Positions 1 to 8,963 of a stretch of DNA of 64,000 nt are shown here, one piece after another. Below the pieces are notes generated by a model. The model saw only the letters and a program-made list of their open reading frames with translations. It did not search any database and was not told the DNA's origin. A program made the position numbers and the translations under genes. The DNA comes from Verrucomicrobiaceae bacterium (GTDB lineage: Bacteria > Verrucomicrobiota > Verrucomicrobiia > Verrucomicrobiales > Verrucomicrobiaceae): contig JACKQF010000002.1 in the NCBI GenBank assembly GCA_024232965.1, positions 682,001-746,000 of the forward strand. Reading direction: 5' to 3'. How positions within the stretch are numbered: position 1 is the stretch's first letter; each line of letters begins with the position of its first letter.

Positions 1-3000
1 CGGCAAGGTAATCTGCGATCCGGCCTGGCGCGGCAAGCTGCTCGGCGCGGGCTTCGGCGATGTCCGACGCGGAGAGTTTGCGGATGGCAAAAGCCGGGTT
101 GCGCTCGGAAAGCAGACCTCCTTCATTCCACTGGATCTTCACCCACGGCGGATTTCCGGCAATGAGATCAAAACCGCCGCGGCGGGCGAAAACGTCGGCG
201 AACTCCAGCTCCCAGTGGAAGAAGCGGCGCTTCTTCGCCAACTCGGCAACGAGGGCGAGGCGGGGAAGCTTGGAGCAGAGGGTTTCGACATTTACGACAC
301 CGGCAGGGTCATCGAGTTCGAGGGCGGGCTGCACCTGCACGGGCTCGCCGGCGATCTCGACATCCATGAAGCCCAATTCACCCTGCTGAAGCTGGGGCTC
401 TGGTGCGGTGGGGGTGACGCCAAGGAGTATACTAAGCTCCATGAGCCATTCGTTTCGGTTGGGCAGCAGATGGGCTTTCTCGATAGGCCAGAACCAAAGG
501 GCGCACCAGTAGTCCATAGCGAGCTTCAGGCGGCGGTACGGAGAGTAAGGGTGGAGGAGTTCCTTGGCGGCCTGCTGGTCCTTCCAGCGGGTGTCCGTCG
601 GCGTCTTCTTCGTTGGAGGCTCAGGCCAGACGGGAAGCTCATCCGTGGTAATCGAGCGGATGCGAGCAAGGGCATCCAGATGACGCTGCCAAAGCCTGTC
701 CGCAGCATCCGAGAGTTGAGTGAGGGTGGAAAGATCTGCCGCATCAAAGGCAACACAGAACTCCGCCTTCCAAGCCTTGATCGTGTTGAGGTTGTTGCGC
801 TGCAGTTCCTTGATGACCTTGTCCGTGTATTCGGACATGTTTTTGTCCGGCACGAGCCAGTGGTAGATCGTTCCTTCGCTACGCTGCGGGAGACGGTTCT
901 CTGTTCCCGGTTCTCGGTTCTCGGTTGGGGAGGGCCACTTGATGGGATCGGGGACGGCATCGGTCCAGCGTGCTTTGGTGCCGCTGCGACCGGGCTTTTC
1001 CTTCAGCAGGTCGGCGGGAAAGACCTGACGGCGTGCTCCGATGAGGCTGTTGCCGTTGTGAAGCTGGAGGCCGAACCAGGGGACGAAGGCTCCTTCGTGG
1101 ATGGTATTCAGCCAGAGGGAGATCTCCGCCAGCTCGACGGCGATGGGGTTGTAGTCCACGCCGAAGACGTTGTTGTCCGCGAGGCGCATCTTCACTTTTT
1201 GCTTCTCGCGGGTGTAGTCGGCGTGCGGGATGGTCTGACCAGTCTCCTGCTGCTTCAGGCGCAGGTAGGCCTCGGCAAGCTGGTCGATGGCTTCATTCAA
1301 AAAGGCGGCGGAACCGACGGCCATCTCGCAGACGGTGAGGTCGAGGATGTCGTCGGCAGTCTTGTCCTTCAACAGCTCCTTGAGGGAGTATTTGACGAGG
1401 CACTTGGTGAGGGACTCCGGGGTGTAGTAGGAGGCGGACTTTTGGCGGTTCCGGCCAGCGAGTCGGTAGATGAACTGGCCCTTCGGGTGCTTCAATAACT
1501 GGTTCAGGCCGGTTTCGGGGTCCCTCACATAGACACGCTCGGCGTCTTCATACTGCTCCAACTCGGGGCCGGTGACGAAGTAGGCGTGCTCGGCGGGGTT
1601 GTAGTTGTCCTCTCCCGGTTTCTTGGGCTTGGGTTTGACCTCGTAGATGTCTTCTTTGGCAAAGAAGCCGGAGTAGCTGAGGAGGCTCTCATAGACAGCT
1701 CCGAGCTGGTTGATACCAAGCTGGGCGTAGGAAATGCGGCCCTGGCGTGCCCATTTGCCGCTGCCGTATTTGCCGAGGGAGAGGCGCTTGATGACCTGCT
1801 GGAGGATGTGGTTGCGGAACTTGGCCTTTTCCAGCAGCGGGGTGCGGGCGGGATCGAAGAGGTGACCGGCGAGCGGCGGGATGGTGAAGTCGGAGTGGAT
1901 GGGTGTATCATCCCCCATGGAGAGGCTGGACTGGGCCTCGGGCGTGCGGCCCTCGTAGATGAGGCGGAAGAGGATGCGGAGGGACTGGTCGAAGAAGGTG
2001 CCGTTGCGGGACTCGTCGGTGGTAAGGGCGACGTTTTCGAGATCGCGCAGGCTTTCGAGGGAGTAGCCGAGGGAATACTCCAGGGACTTCATGGGGGCGT
2101 AGCCAAGCTCGGGGCGGGCCTCCAGGTAGAAGGTGAAGAGGAGGCGGTAGAGGTAGCGGAGGCAGGCGGTGCGGAGTTCGTCGGCGAACTGCTGGTCGTC
2201 GCGGTTGTAGATGGCGGTCTTGGAGACGTTACGCAGATACCAGACGGCTTCGTTGCCGAGGAGTTCGACGCATTCGCGGACGGCATCCTTGAGCTTCTCA
2301 GAGACGGAGAAGGCGTTGCGGTGGGAGTTGTCGTCGAGGGCATCGTGCAGCGGCTGGCCTTCGCCAGGGCAGATGCTGTCGCGATGCAGCAGCGCGGCAG
2401 TGGCGGCGAGAGCATCGTTGCCCTTGCGGGAGAGCAGTTCGTGGAGATCGAAGGAGAGGAAGCGCTTGTCCGTCCACTTCGTGCGGTCGAGCAGGACGGC
2501 ATGGCGATGGCTGCACAGGACAACCCAACGCGGTGGCTCTGGCTGACCGAAGACATGGCGGCTGATGATGTCCTCCCAGGTGAGGTCTTTCGACAAACGG
2601 GCAGCGCGATGCTGGGGATCGAGCGCGGCAGGATCTGCCTCATACTGGCAGGCGGCGACGGAGAGCGTGAGGGGATCGAGTGCGGGGTCGTCGGGCGGGG
2701 CGATGGCTTCAAGAACCCAGAGGGCGGGCTCGCCGGTGGAACGTTTGATTTCGCCCAGGATGGGGAGGCGGACGGCGGCGGCCTTTTCACCGATGGTGCG
2801 CCAGTCGGGATGGCAGGGCAGATCGAGAGCGCGGAGGAAACCGGGCAGCCACTCCCGCTGAAGAGCGAGCAGATCAGCAGGCTGGTGGAGCTTTTCACGC
2901 CGCTGGCCGAGGCGGAAGAAGTCGCGTGAGAGGGCGCGGAGTTTGCGCGGCGGCTGGATGTGCTCCTCGGAATCCGGGTGGTCCTGCGCAGTCTGATCCC

Positions 3001-3094
3001 ACTTCGCGAGCAAGTCCTTCAGGTCCTCCTCCAGCCGGGTGGCCAGGTAGTGGTGGGTGAAGTATTCGTGGTGGTTGTTGAGGCCGGGGAGCAT
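1..3094 (-). CDS. Eco57I-class N6-adenine DNA methyltransferase, DrmMI-like (3' end beyond window)
   Basis: Large DNA methyltransferase; 1031 codons are visible and the frame is still open at the left edge. SAM-binding motif I is the variant CEMAVGSAAFLNEA (about residues 589-602), and the catalytic motif IV GNPPW is at residues 980-984. The family (Eco57I-like, PglX/DrmMI) methylates adenine N6 and is used by BREX, DISARM and type IIG restriction systems. The ATG at 3094 lies 10 bases after the stop of the upstream gene, so it ends an operon that includes an SNF2 helicase; with that helicase the best match is DISARM DrmMI. A repeat-derived insertion encoding ENREPGTENR sits near residues 722-733. 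Long open frames on the plus strand here are antisense artefacts. The methyltransferase call is strong; the DISARM assignment is inference. Confidence 0.85.
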   Translation of the reverse strand, partial: MLPGLNNHHEYFTHHYLATRLEEDLKDLLAKWDQTAQDHPDSEEHIQPPRKLRALSRDFFRLGQRREKLHQPADLLALQREWLPGFLRALDLPCHPDWRTIGEKAAAVRLPILGEIKRSTGEPALWVLEAIAPPDDPALDPLTLSVAACQYEADPAALDPQHRAARLSKDLTWEDIISRHVFGQPEPPRWVVLCSHRHAVLLDRTKWTDKRFLSFDLHELLSRKGNDALAATAALLHRDSICPGEGQPLHDALDDNSHRNAFSVSEKLKDAVRECVELLGNEAVWYLRNVSKTAIYNRDDQQFADELRTACLRYLYRLLFTFYLEARPELGYAPMKSLEYSLGYSLESLRDLENVALTTDESRNGTFFDQSLRILFRLIYEGRTPEAQSSLSMGDDTPIHSDFTIPPLAGHLFDPARTPLLEKAKFRNHILQQVIKRLSLGKYGSGKWARQGRISYAQLGINQLGAVYESLLSYSGFFAKEDIYEVKPKPKKPGEDNYNPAEHAYFVTGPELEQYEDAERVYVRDPETGLNQLLKHPKGQFIYRLAGRNRQKSASYYTPESLTKCLVKYSLKELLKDKTADDILDLTVCEMAVGSAAFLNEAIDQLAEAYLRLKQQETGQTIPHADYTREKQKVKMRLADNNVFGVDYNPIAVELAEISLWLNTIHEGAFVPWFGLQLHNGNSLIGARRQVFPADLLKEKPGRSGTKARWTDAVPDPIKWPSPTENREPGTENRLPQRSEGTIYHWLVPDKNMSEYTDKVIKELQRNNLNTIKAWKAEFCVAFDAADLSTLTQLSDAADRLWQRHLDALARIRSITTDELPVWPEPPTKKTPTDTRWKDQQAAKELLHPYSPYRRLKLAMDYWCALWFWPIEKAHLLPNRNEWLMELSILLGVTPTAPEPQLQQGELGFMDVEIAGEPVQVQPALELDDPAGVVNVETLCSKLPRLALVAELAKKRRFFHWELEFADVFARRGGFDLIAGNPPWVKIQWNEGGLLSERNPAFAIRKLSASDIAEARAEQLAAPGRIADYLA

Positions 3095-3104
3095 GGATGG
3101 AGGT

Positions 3105-4364
3105 CTAGTCGTCGAACAGATTTGGCTCATCCCTCTCGGGGGCGGCATTGTATTGCTTCATGGTGGGGAGGCCGTCGAAGTTCTCCGCCACGATGCTCCG
3201 AAACTCCTGGTTCTGAAGCATCTCAAAAGTCACGTCCTTGAACACCATGGAAGCCTTCATGCGGCTGATCTTGGTCTTTGGATCGCCGAAGGCCATGAGC
3301 AGCACGTCTTCGATCCGGTAGCGGACTTTTTCCGGCACGGGGTTTTTGCCAACAAAGCGTTCCCAGGACGGTGGAATGTCATTCATGACCTCCGGTAGAA
3401 GCTCATAGGAAAGGGCGGTGGCTGTGGCGGCAAAACGTGCGGCGAGGACTTTCTCCACCTTTTTAGAGAACTCCGTGATGGTGGCATTCAACTTCGTCAC
3501 CGCCGCCTCTAACTCTGCACGCCGGGCACGCTCAAAGATGGTGCCACCAGGAACGTGGATGAGGAATTCTTGTTCGATCTGGTCTCGCTCCGCCATGATC
3601 GTGACCTCGGAAAGCTCCGAGTCGGTGATGAGTTTGTCGTCCTCATCCAGGAGACGGATGCTGTTATTGATCTTCTTTTCCAGTTCCTTGTTCCCTTTGA
3701 TGATATGGACGAGGTGCTTTGGCAGCTTGGCCGTGTGCTGCGAAAGTTTGCAGCCAGCGACGGTCAGCTCGACGAACTGAATGCGTGCGTTATAAACATT
3801 GACAGCACGAGCCAGATCGAAGGGTTTGGCCGGGTTTTGCTTTAGATCCTGCTCCACCGCTGCGACATCCTTGGGCTTCACCGCATCGAGGCCAATCGTT
3901 CGAGTGAGTTCCTTCTCCGGCCCAGCTCCAATTTCCAATTCAAGTCCCGGAGGGGGAGTGCCCATCACAATGCCATTGGTCTTGGGGGCTGAGGTAGCGG
4001 CATTTGTTTCTTCGCCTGGAGAGGGTTCCAACAAGCGAGGTGTGGGACTGAACACGAAAGTCTGATCGTCGGCAATCACCACGCAGATGCGAACACCGGG
4101 CTCATTGGCAACAGACTCACCAAGGCTCGAAGCTGCCTTTTGCAGAATCTCCAATCCTTCGAGGGAACCATAACCAAAACGGCAAGCTTCGGCGTTGACG
4201 TCGAGAATGACCGTGACCTGTCCTACCCCAAGACGCTGCCATGCGGCGGCGAGTGCTCGCGCCAATTCCGGCCAGATACCCGGAGCGATGAAGACCACCC
4301 TCTCTCGGGCTGGACCGATGGCGGACATCAGAAGCTCATCTGTAATGGCTTGGAGAGTGGGCAT
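3105..4364 (-). CDS. Unknown protein with PLD-like N-terminus, between helicase and methyltransferase
   Basis: A 419-residue protein with no signal peptide or membrane segment. The N-terminal 120 residues have the alternating strand-helix look of a phospholipase-D-like domain (VVFIAPGIWPEL, then VTVILDVNAEACRFG, then VRICVVIADDQTFVFS). The HKD catalytic motif is absent, so any PLD fold is probably non-catalytic. Residues about 230-330 are charged and helical (coiled-coil-like). The C-terminus is acidic (EPNLFDD). It lies 122 bases after the membrane protein gene and 10 bases before the methyltransferase, suggesting a subunit or adaptor of the same system. DISARM DrmC is a PLD protein but keeps HKD, so I do not call this drmC. 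Function unknown. Confidence 0.75.
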   Translation of the reverse strand: MPTLQAITDELLMSAIGPARERVVFIAPGIWPELARALAAAWQRLGVGQVTVILDVNAEACRFGYGSLEGLEILQKAASSLGESVANEPGVRICVVIADDQTFVFSPTPRLLEPSPGEETNAATSAPKTNGIVMGTPPPGLELEIGAGPEKELTRTIGLDAVKPKDVAAVEQDLKQNPAKPFDLARAVNVYNARIQFVELTVAGCKLSQHTAKLPKHLVHIIKGNKELEKKINNSIRLLDEDDKLITDSELSEVTIMAERDQIEQEFLIHVPGGTIFERARRAELEAAVTKLNATITEFSKKVEKVLAARFAATATALSYELLPEVMNDIPPSWERFVGKNPVPEKVRYRIEDVLLMAFGDPKTKISRMKASMVFKDVTFEMLQNQEFRSIVAENFDGLPTMKQYNAAPERDEPNLFDD

Positions 4365-4486
4365 GGAAAATTAGGCGACAAGATGAACGGCAAAGCGGAA
4401 GGCTGAATTGCTCATGGTCTGGAAGGGTGCATTCATGGTCGTGGGCGAGGCCGGGGAGTATGGATGGAAGAGCCGGAAAGGAGAAG

Positions 4487-5911
4487 TTAAATGGGGATGT
4501 AAACCTGACGAATGAAGTTCCAGAACAGGCCGAGCACCGAGGCATTGGCCTCGCGACCGGGGGCCCAAACAAAGAAGCTTCCTTGGATCGGGCGAATGGT
4601 GCAGGGGCTGAAGAGGTAGTTCAGCCAGCCGTCGGAAGCGGCGATCTCGAAAACGGCATCCGCACCAAAGAGCATCATCTTCCCCGGGTCATTGCAGCCG
4701 ACTTTGGAAACATCGGCTTCGGCTGATGCCTCGCCTTCCGTCAACAACAGGAGCCTACCAGGACCATCGGCGACCATGGACACCGCATGGTGAAGGGCGA
4801 TCAAGGCGAGGCTGAAATCAATGTGCGCCCGAAAATGAACGGACGGCGCGAAGCCGACAATGCGCTTTGGATCCACGATCACTGACTGCCCAGTTTCCAA
4901 GCGAAGAGAGACGTATCTGCCCGCGCCCACAGCACGGAAGACGAAGGCACTTTCCGGACGACCTTTGATGAGATTCGTGAATACCAGATTTCGCCGCAGA
5001 CGGTTGAAAAGTGCACCTTGCTTCCAGCGCACACGAAGGTTGGGAACTGCGCCATCAGGAGTGTGGCTGCGTTTAACGAGCATGCGTTCTCCCTTCTCAA
5101 GGACCAGATCCAGGCGAGACTGGCTGAGCAGACCTTCATGGCGAGCAACGGACGCCAGAGACGGGCCTAGCGGCTTGCCATGGTCGCGGAGATCAAAAGT
5201 AACGTGCGGCTTTGTCGAAACCAGAACCCGCCCGAAGAGCGTGGCATAGGCACGGAGCAGCAATAGAATCATCCAGAAGGTGGAGTAGATGCCAATCACC
5301 AGCAGGATTGTCTTGGCGGCGCTTGCAACTGCTCGAATTTGGATTGGTTTGGGTGAAGCCTTGTTCACCGTTTCGATCACTTCGCGCACCTCGGTCCTCG
5401 CCTGCCTTGCATAGCTGGGAATCCATCCAACCCACTGTGCCGGTTTCACATACCAAGGCACCACGTTGCGAACCGTATCATGGACAGTTTCTTCGATGTG
5501 CTTCGTCACCTGTTCTGAAATGATGTCAGGTGCTGACCATGACTGGATATGATCGATCCCTAAAGCCGTCCACTGGTTGATTTTGTTTCCCAGCCAAAAC
5601 CCAGGGATCAAGAATGGAACCAAACATAAGAACACGACGGCAGTTTTGGCCGCTGCGATCGTGAAACGGCGTCCTCCCACCTGACAAAACAACTTTCGAT
5701 TGTCCCGGGAAAACTTAATGATCATCCAGACTCCCGTGAGAGTGGCCAAAGAGATGACGACCAGGTAGACAGGAACATAGAAGAGCGCGAGAAAAAAACC
5801 CCAGAAACCGGCCGCCGCCAACAAACGGACGATGGAGCGTGAACGAACCCAGCCCTCAGACGATTCGCCTTGGTCGGAGTCTGTAGGTGTGTGTTTCAGT
5901 TCTTCGGCCAT
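4487..5911 (-). CDS. Membrane protein of the DISARM-like operon
   Basis: A 474-residue protein from the ATG at 5911 (MAEELKHTPTD). An upstream in-frame GTG at 6007 would overlap the helicase gene and is less likely. Hydrophobic segments lie near residues 30-60 and 85-115, with another pair or single span near 195-225, followed by a soluble C-terminal half of about 250 residues. A stretch reading SLRLETGQSVIVDPKRIVGF resembles AIM24/TerD-like beta-sandwich proteins, but only weakly. It starts 26 bases after the helicase stop, so it is very likely co-transcribed. Membrane proteins are not part of the published DISARM core. It could anchor the complex, or be an effector that acts on the membrane. 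The role is inferred from position only. Confidence 0.75.
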   Translation of the reverse strand: MAEELKHTPTDSDQGESSEGWVRSRSIVRLLAAAGFWGFFLALFYVPVYLVVISLATLTGVWMIIKFSRDNRKLFCQVGGRRFTIAAAKTAVVFLCLVPFLIPGFWLGNKINQWTALGIDHIQSWSAPDIISEQVTKHIEETVHDTVRNVVPWYVKPAQWVGWIPSYARQARTEVREVIETVNKASPKPIQIRAVASAAKTILLVIGIYSTFWMILLLLRAYATLFGRVLVSTKPHVTFDLRDHGKPLGPSLASVARHEGLLSQSRLDLVLEKGERMLVKRSHTPDGAVPNLRVRWKQGALFNRLRRNLVFTNLIKGRPESAFVFRAVGAGRYVSLRLETGQSVIVDPKRIVGFAPSVHFRAHIDFSLALIALHHAVSMVADGPGRLLLLTEGEASAEADVSKVGCNDPGKMMLFGADAVFEIAASDGWLNYLFSPCTIRPIQGSFFVWAPGREANASVLGLFWNFIRQVYIPI

Positions 5912-5937
5912 CTCGGGAAAAGGCTTCTGAGTAGAGG

Positions 5938-8844
5938 TTAGTGGATCAAGAAGGCGACAATTCGAATGGCGGGGTTGTCCTCGGTCTGGAGAGTATCGCG
6001 AATCCACTTCACATAATTCTCGTGGAGGTGGTCTACGGAGCGCTTGCGGCGCTCGGTTTCGAGGCGGCGATGGTCAAGGGTGGAGGCAAGGCCGCGCGTT
6101 TTGGACTCCTCAAACTGGAACTCCAGCTGGGAGCAGCGGGCATCGCGAAATGCACTCAGACGTGCGAGTTGGGCATCGAGCGCAGGCTTGTTCTTCTCAT
6201 CGAAGTCTTTGCGGGCACGACTGAGTTCGGCGCGGACAGCCTCGACAGCGACAGGCACCAGCTTGGAAAGTGCCTCAGTGGGAATCTCGGCCCCAGATTG
6301 GGGAGCGGGGTCTTTTCCAAGACGAGTGCGCTGAAGGATGTCTTCCAGAGGGAGTACGCTCGTTGATTTGCCATTCAGGAACTGGACGCCCATCCAGCGC
6401 TGGAGCAGCGGGTGGCCTTTGCGATTTGGCAGGATCCCGGTGGCGAGAATGATGACTTCGCCGGGCTGGAGGCGAGGTACAGGGAGGCGGATGACGGGTG
6501 CCTGCTGGCGGCCGAACGCGGCGAGAATCTTGTCTGACAACCACTGCATGAGCGGGTGCTGTTCCCAAAGGAGGGTTTGCTTTGGCCAGCGGCCCTCGTC
6601 GGCGCGGCAGGCGGTAATCTCGTTCATGACCTTTTGGCGGTCGGTGGTGAGAATCCAGGTGCCGTCGTCGGGGCGGATCTCCTTGGGCAACCGATCGAGA
6701 CGCTGATGGAGGTCTGGTGTGACCGGGAGATGGATTTCCTGCGCGAGGTCGAGGCATTCGGCCTTGGGTGCGGCATGGGGCTGCTCGACGCGGAGGTAGT
6801 TCAGGACCTCTTTGGCCCAGTGATAGTCGGAGGTGAATAGTGTGGGGCGGTCGGCGGTGACGGATGCGGCTTCCGCCTCTGCGGATGCCGGCGTCTGGTC
6901 GATATGCTCCAGCAGACTGCGCAGCCAGTCGTCCTCCTCTGTTTTGGCCGAGCCAAGGAACGACTCGAACTGCCCGGCATCCATGCCTTCTTCAATTGCC
7001 TGGGCCACTCGTCCTTCTTCCACTGCCGCGTCATGAATGCCGGTGAATTCGGAGGGATCTCCGATGTTTTTCTGCACCTGCTCATCCTTCTCGATGAGAA
7101 TCTCCAAAATCCGGCCATCCCCGCGCAAGTGGTCGCTCTGGGTGAGCAGGTAGTAGAGATGCGGCTGCTTCTGCTGCCCATAGCGATCCACACGCCCGTT
7201 GCGTTGTTGGAACGTCAGCAGCGACCAAGGGATGTCGAAGTGAATGAGGCGGTGGGAAAGGTAGTGAAGATTGATCCCCTCGGAGGCGACATCCGACGCT
7301 ACCAGAATGCGGAGCGGAGAAGACTTGGAACCGAACTGCTCGACGATCTTTTGCTGATCCACGTCAGACAAACCACCATGCAGAATGGCGATGGCGTCAG
7401 GCTTGAGTTTGAGATCGCGGGCGAGATTTGCAGTCAAGAACTCGACGGTGGCCAGTCGCTCACTGAAAATGACGAGACGGTCCTCGGTGCTGGCAGGTGT
7501 CCAGGCAATGGACTCGCTGCCCGACCGGAGCATCAGCAGCAGGCGCTGGTACTTGCTAAATGCAGCAGGTGAGATTGCAGCGATGGCATCGCGGAGCTGG
7601 GTGAGCTGGGGGACATCGCCGGCGAAACGGGCTGCATCGGATCGCTCGGCGATCGTTTTCAGACGACGGTTGACGGTCTCCAGACAGGCGGCTGGACTGG
7701 AGAGGAGAGCTTTCTCAAGAGTGGTGCGGAACAGCATTTCTCCACTGCGCCGCTGGGAATCGAGCGCGGTGAGTTTGAGTTCGGCAAGGAGGCCAAAGGC
7801 ATGGTCCTCGACCAACGAAGCCTCGGCGTACGTCCTCGTAACGACACGTTCTGGGAAGGCTCCACGAACCTGGTATTTGATGTCTTTTTTGAAGCGACGG
7901 ATAAACAGCCCTTTGATGTCCTCCGGTCCGTAGTTGGACGGGTCTTTGATGGCCGTGGGATCCAGCATGTTTAGGATGCTGGCGAAGGACTCTTTGCTGC
8001 CATCGTGGGGTGTGGCGGAGAGCAGGATCAAGGAGTCGGAACGCTCGGAGAGGAGCTTAGCGACCTGGGCACGGAGGGAGGAGTGGTTGCCTTTGCGCTC
8101 CGCGACGTTGTGGGCCTCGTCGATGACGATGATGTCCCACCAAGCATTCTCCAGAAAGACACGGTAATCCGTGTCCTGCTTGATCGTGTCGATGGAGACG
8201 ATGGTTTTGTCGAAGTAGTGGAAGGGATTATGATTTGAAGGCAGCTTGGATCGCAGGCGCTGAATGGCATCGGAATCCATGCGAACCAGCGGGATCGAGA
8301 ATCGCGCCCACATTTCCTTCTGAAACTGGGTGAGCATGGACTTCACGGTGAGCACCAAGATGCGGCGGCCTCTGCCACGGGCGATGAGTTCTGAGAGCAA
8401 GACGCCGCACTCGATGGTTTTCCCCAAACCCACAGCATCGGCGATCAAGATGCGCTGCCGGGGCTGCTGAAGGGCCAAGCGCGATGGGTCCAACTGATAG
8501 GGAACGACATCCATGGCCCCCCGATGGCCGAGGTGGAGCCGGTCGTCGGTTGGAGGGCTGGCGCGAAGCAGCGTCTCCAAATGCAGCAGGGTATTGCGGT
8601 GGTAGGCGGAAGTGTCTGCCACCGGCTGGGTGTCGGCGGGATCCACGGCAACGATGTCACTATCCAATCCCTTGCCCTTGATGAAGCGAGCTTCGCGGTC
8701 CTTGACCAATTCCGTGAGGCCGACCACGGCGAGAATATCGTCCCCCGAAGAGGTTTTCTCGATCCGCCTCACCAGCCACTCCTCATCGCGAACAATGATT
8801 CGGGAACCGGGGGCGATTTGTCTGGATTTGAGGGCTGAACTCAT
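5938..8844 (-). CDS. SNF2/RapA-type superfamily 2 helicase, DrmD-like
   Basis: A 968-residue ATP-dependent DNA translocase. Walker A is DAVGLGKT (about 136-143), the DEAH box lies in VIDEAHN (about 242-245), motif III is SATPHDG (about 276), and the C-terminal RecA lobe has ASDVASEGINLHY and the arginine-finger motif QQRNGRVDRYGQ. The C-terminal 350 residues are helical and charged, as in long RapA/DrmD-type helicases. I place the start at the ATG at 8844 (MSSALKSRQIAPGS, matching how this family begins); the 41 extra residues upstream look non-coding. It opens a probable four-gene run with the membrane, PLD-like and methyltransferase genes. DrmD helicases define class 1 DISARM, but other restriction-type systems also use this family. 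Confidence 0.88.
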   Translation of the reverse strand: MSSALKSRQIAPGSRIIVRDEEWLVRRIEKTSSGDDILAVVGLTELVKDREARFIKGKGLDSDIVAVDPADTQPVADTSAYHRNTLLHLETLLRASPPTDDRLHLGHRGAMDVVPYQLDPSRLALQQPRQRILIADAVGLGKTIECGVLLSELIARGRGRRILVLTVKSMLTQFQKEMWARFSIPLVRMDSDAIQRLRSKLPSNHNPFHYFDKTIVSIDTIKQDTDYRVFLENAWWDIIVIDEAHNVAERKGNHSSLRAQVAKLLSERSDSLILLSATPHDGSKESFASILNMLDPTAIKDPSNYGPEDIKGLFIRRFKKDIKYQVRGAFPERVVTRTYAEASLVEDHAFGLLAELKLTALDSQRRSGEMLFRTTLEKALLSSPAACLETVNRRLKTIAERSDAARFAGDVPQLTQLRDAIAAISPAAFSKYQRLLLMLRSGSESIAWTPASTEDRLVIFSERLATVEFLTANLARDLKLKPDAIAILHGGLSDVDQQKIVEQFGSKSSPLRILVASDVASEGINLHYLSHRLIHFDIPWSLLTFQQRNGRVDRYGQQKQPHLYYLLTQSDHLRGDGRILEILIEKDEQVQKNIGDPSEFTGIHDAAVEEGRVAQAIEEGMDAGQFESFLGSAKTEEDDWLRSLLEHIDQTPASAEAEAASVTADRPTLFTSDYHWAKEVLNYLRVEQPHAAPKAECLDLAQEIHLPVTPDLHQRLDRLPKEIRPDDGTWILTTDRQKVMNEITACRADEGRWPKQTLLWEQHPLMQWLSDKILAAFGRQQAPVIRLPVPRLQPGEVIILATGILPNRKGHPLLQRWMGVQFLNGKSTSVLPLEDILQRTRLGKDPAPQSGAEIPTEALSKLVPVAVEAVRAELSRARKDFDEKNKPALDAQLARLSAFRDARCSQLEFQFEESKTRGLASTLDHRRLETERRKRSVDHLHENYVKWIRDTLQTEDNPAIRIVAFLIH

Positions 8845-8963
8845 GTGGGCAATCGAATCGTTGAACGGAAACGATGCGAATGCAATACTAAGAAAGCCCT
8901 TGCACCGACAAATTCGAACCCATGCTCGAAGATCGGAACGGTTCAGCAATGCGAATGGCTCTC

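Noticed and set aside
215..1498. Long plus-strand open frame of 427 codons
   Set aside because: It is antisense to the methyltransferase, is rich in Gly/Val/Glu as antisense frames of GC-rich genes are, and matches no family. The minus strand has motif I and NPPW.
1586..2929. Long plus-strand open frame of 447 codons
   Set aside because: Also antisense to the methyltransferase, which reads through without a stop on the minus strand.
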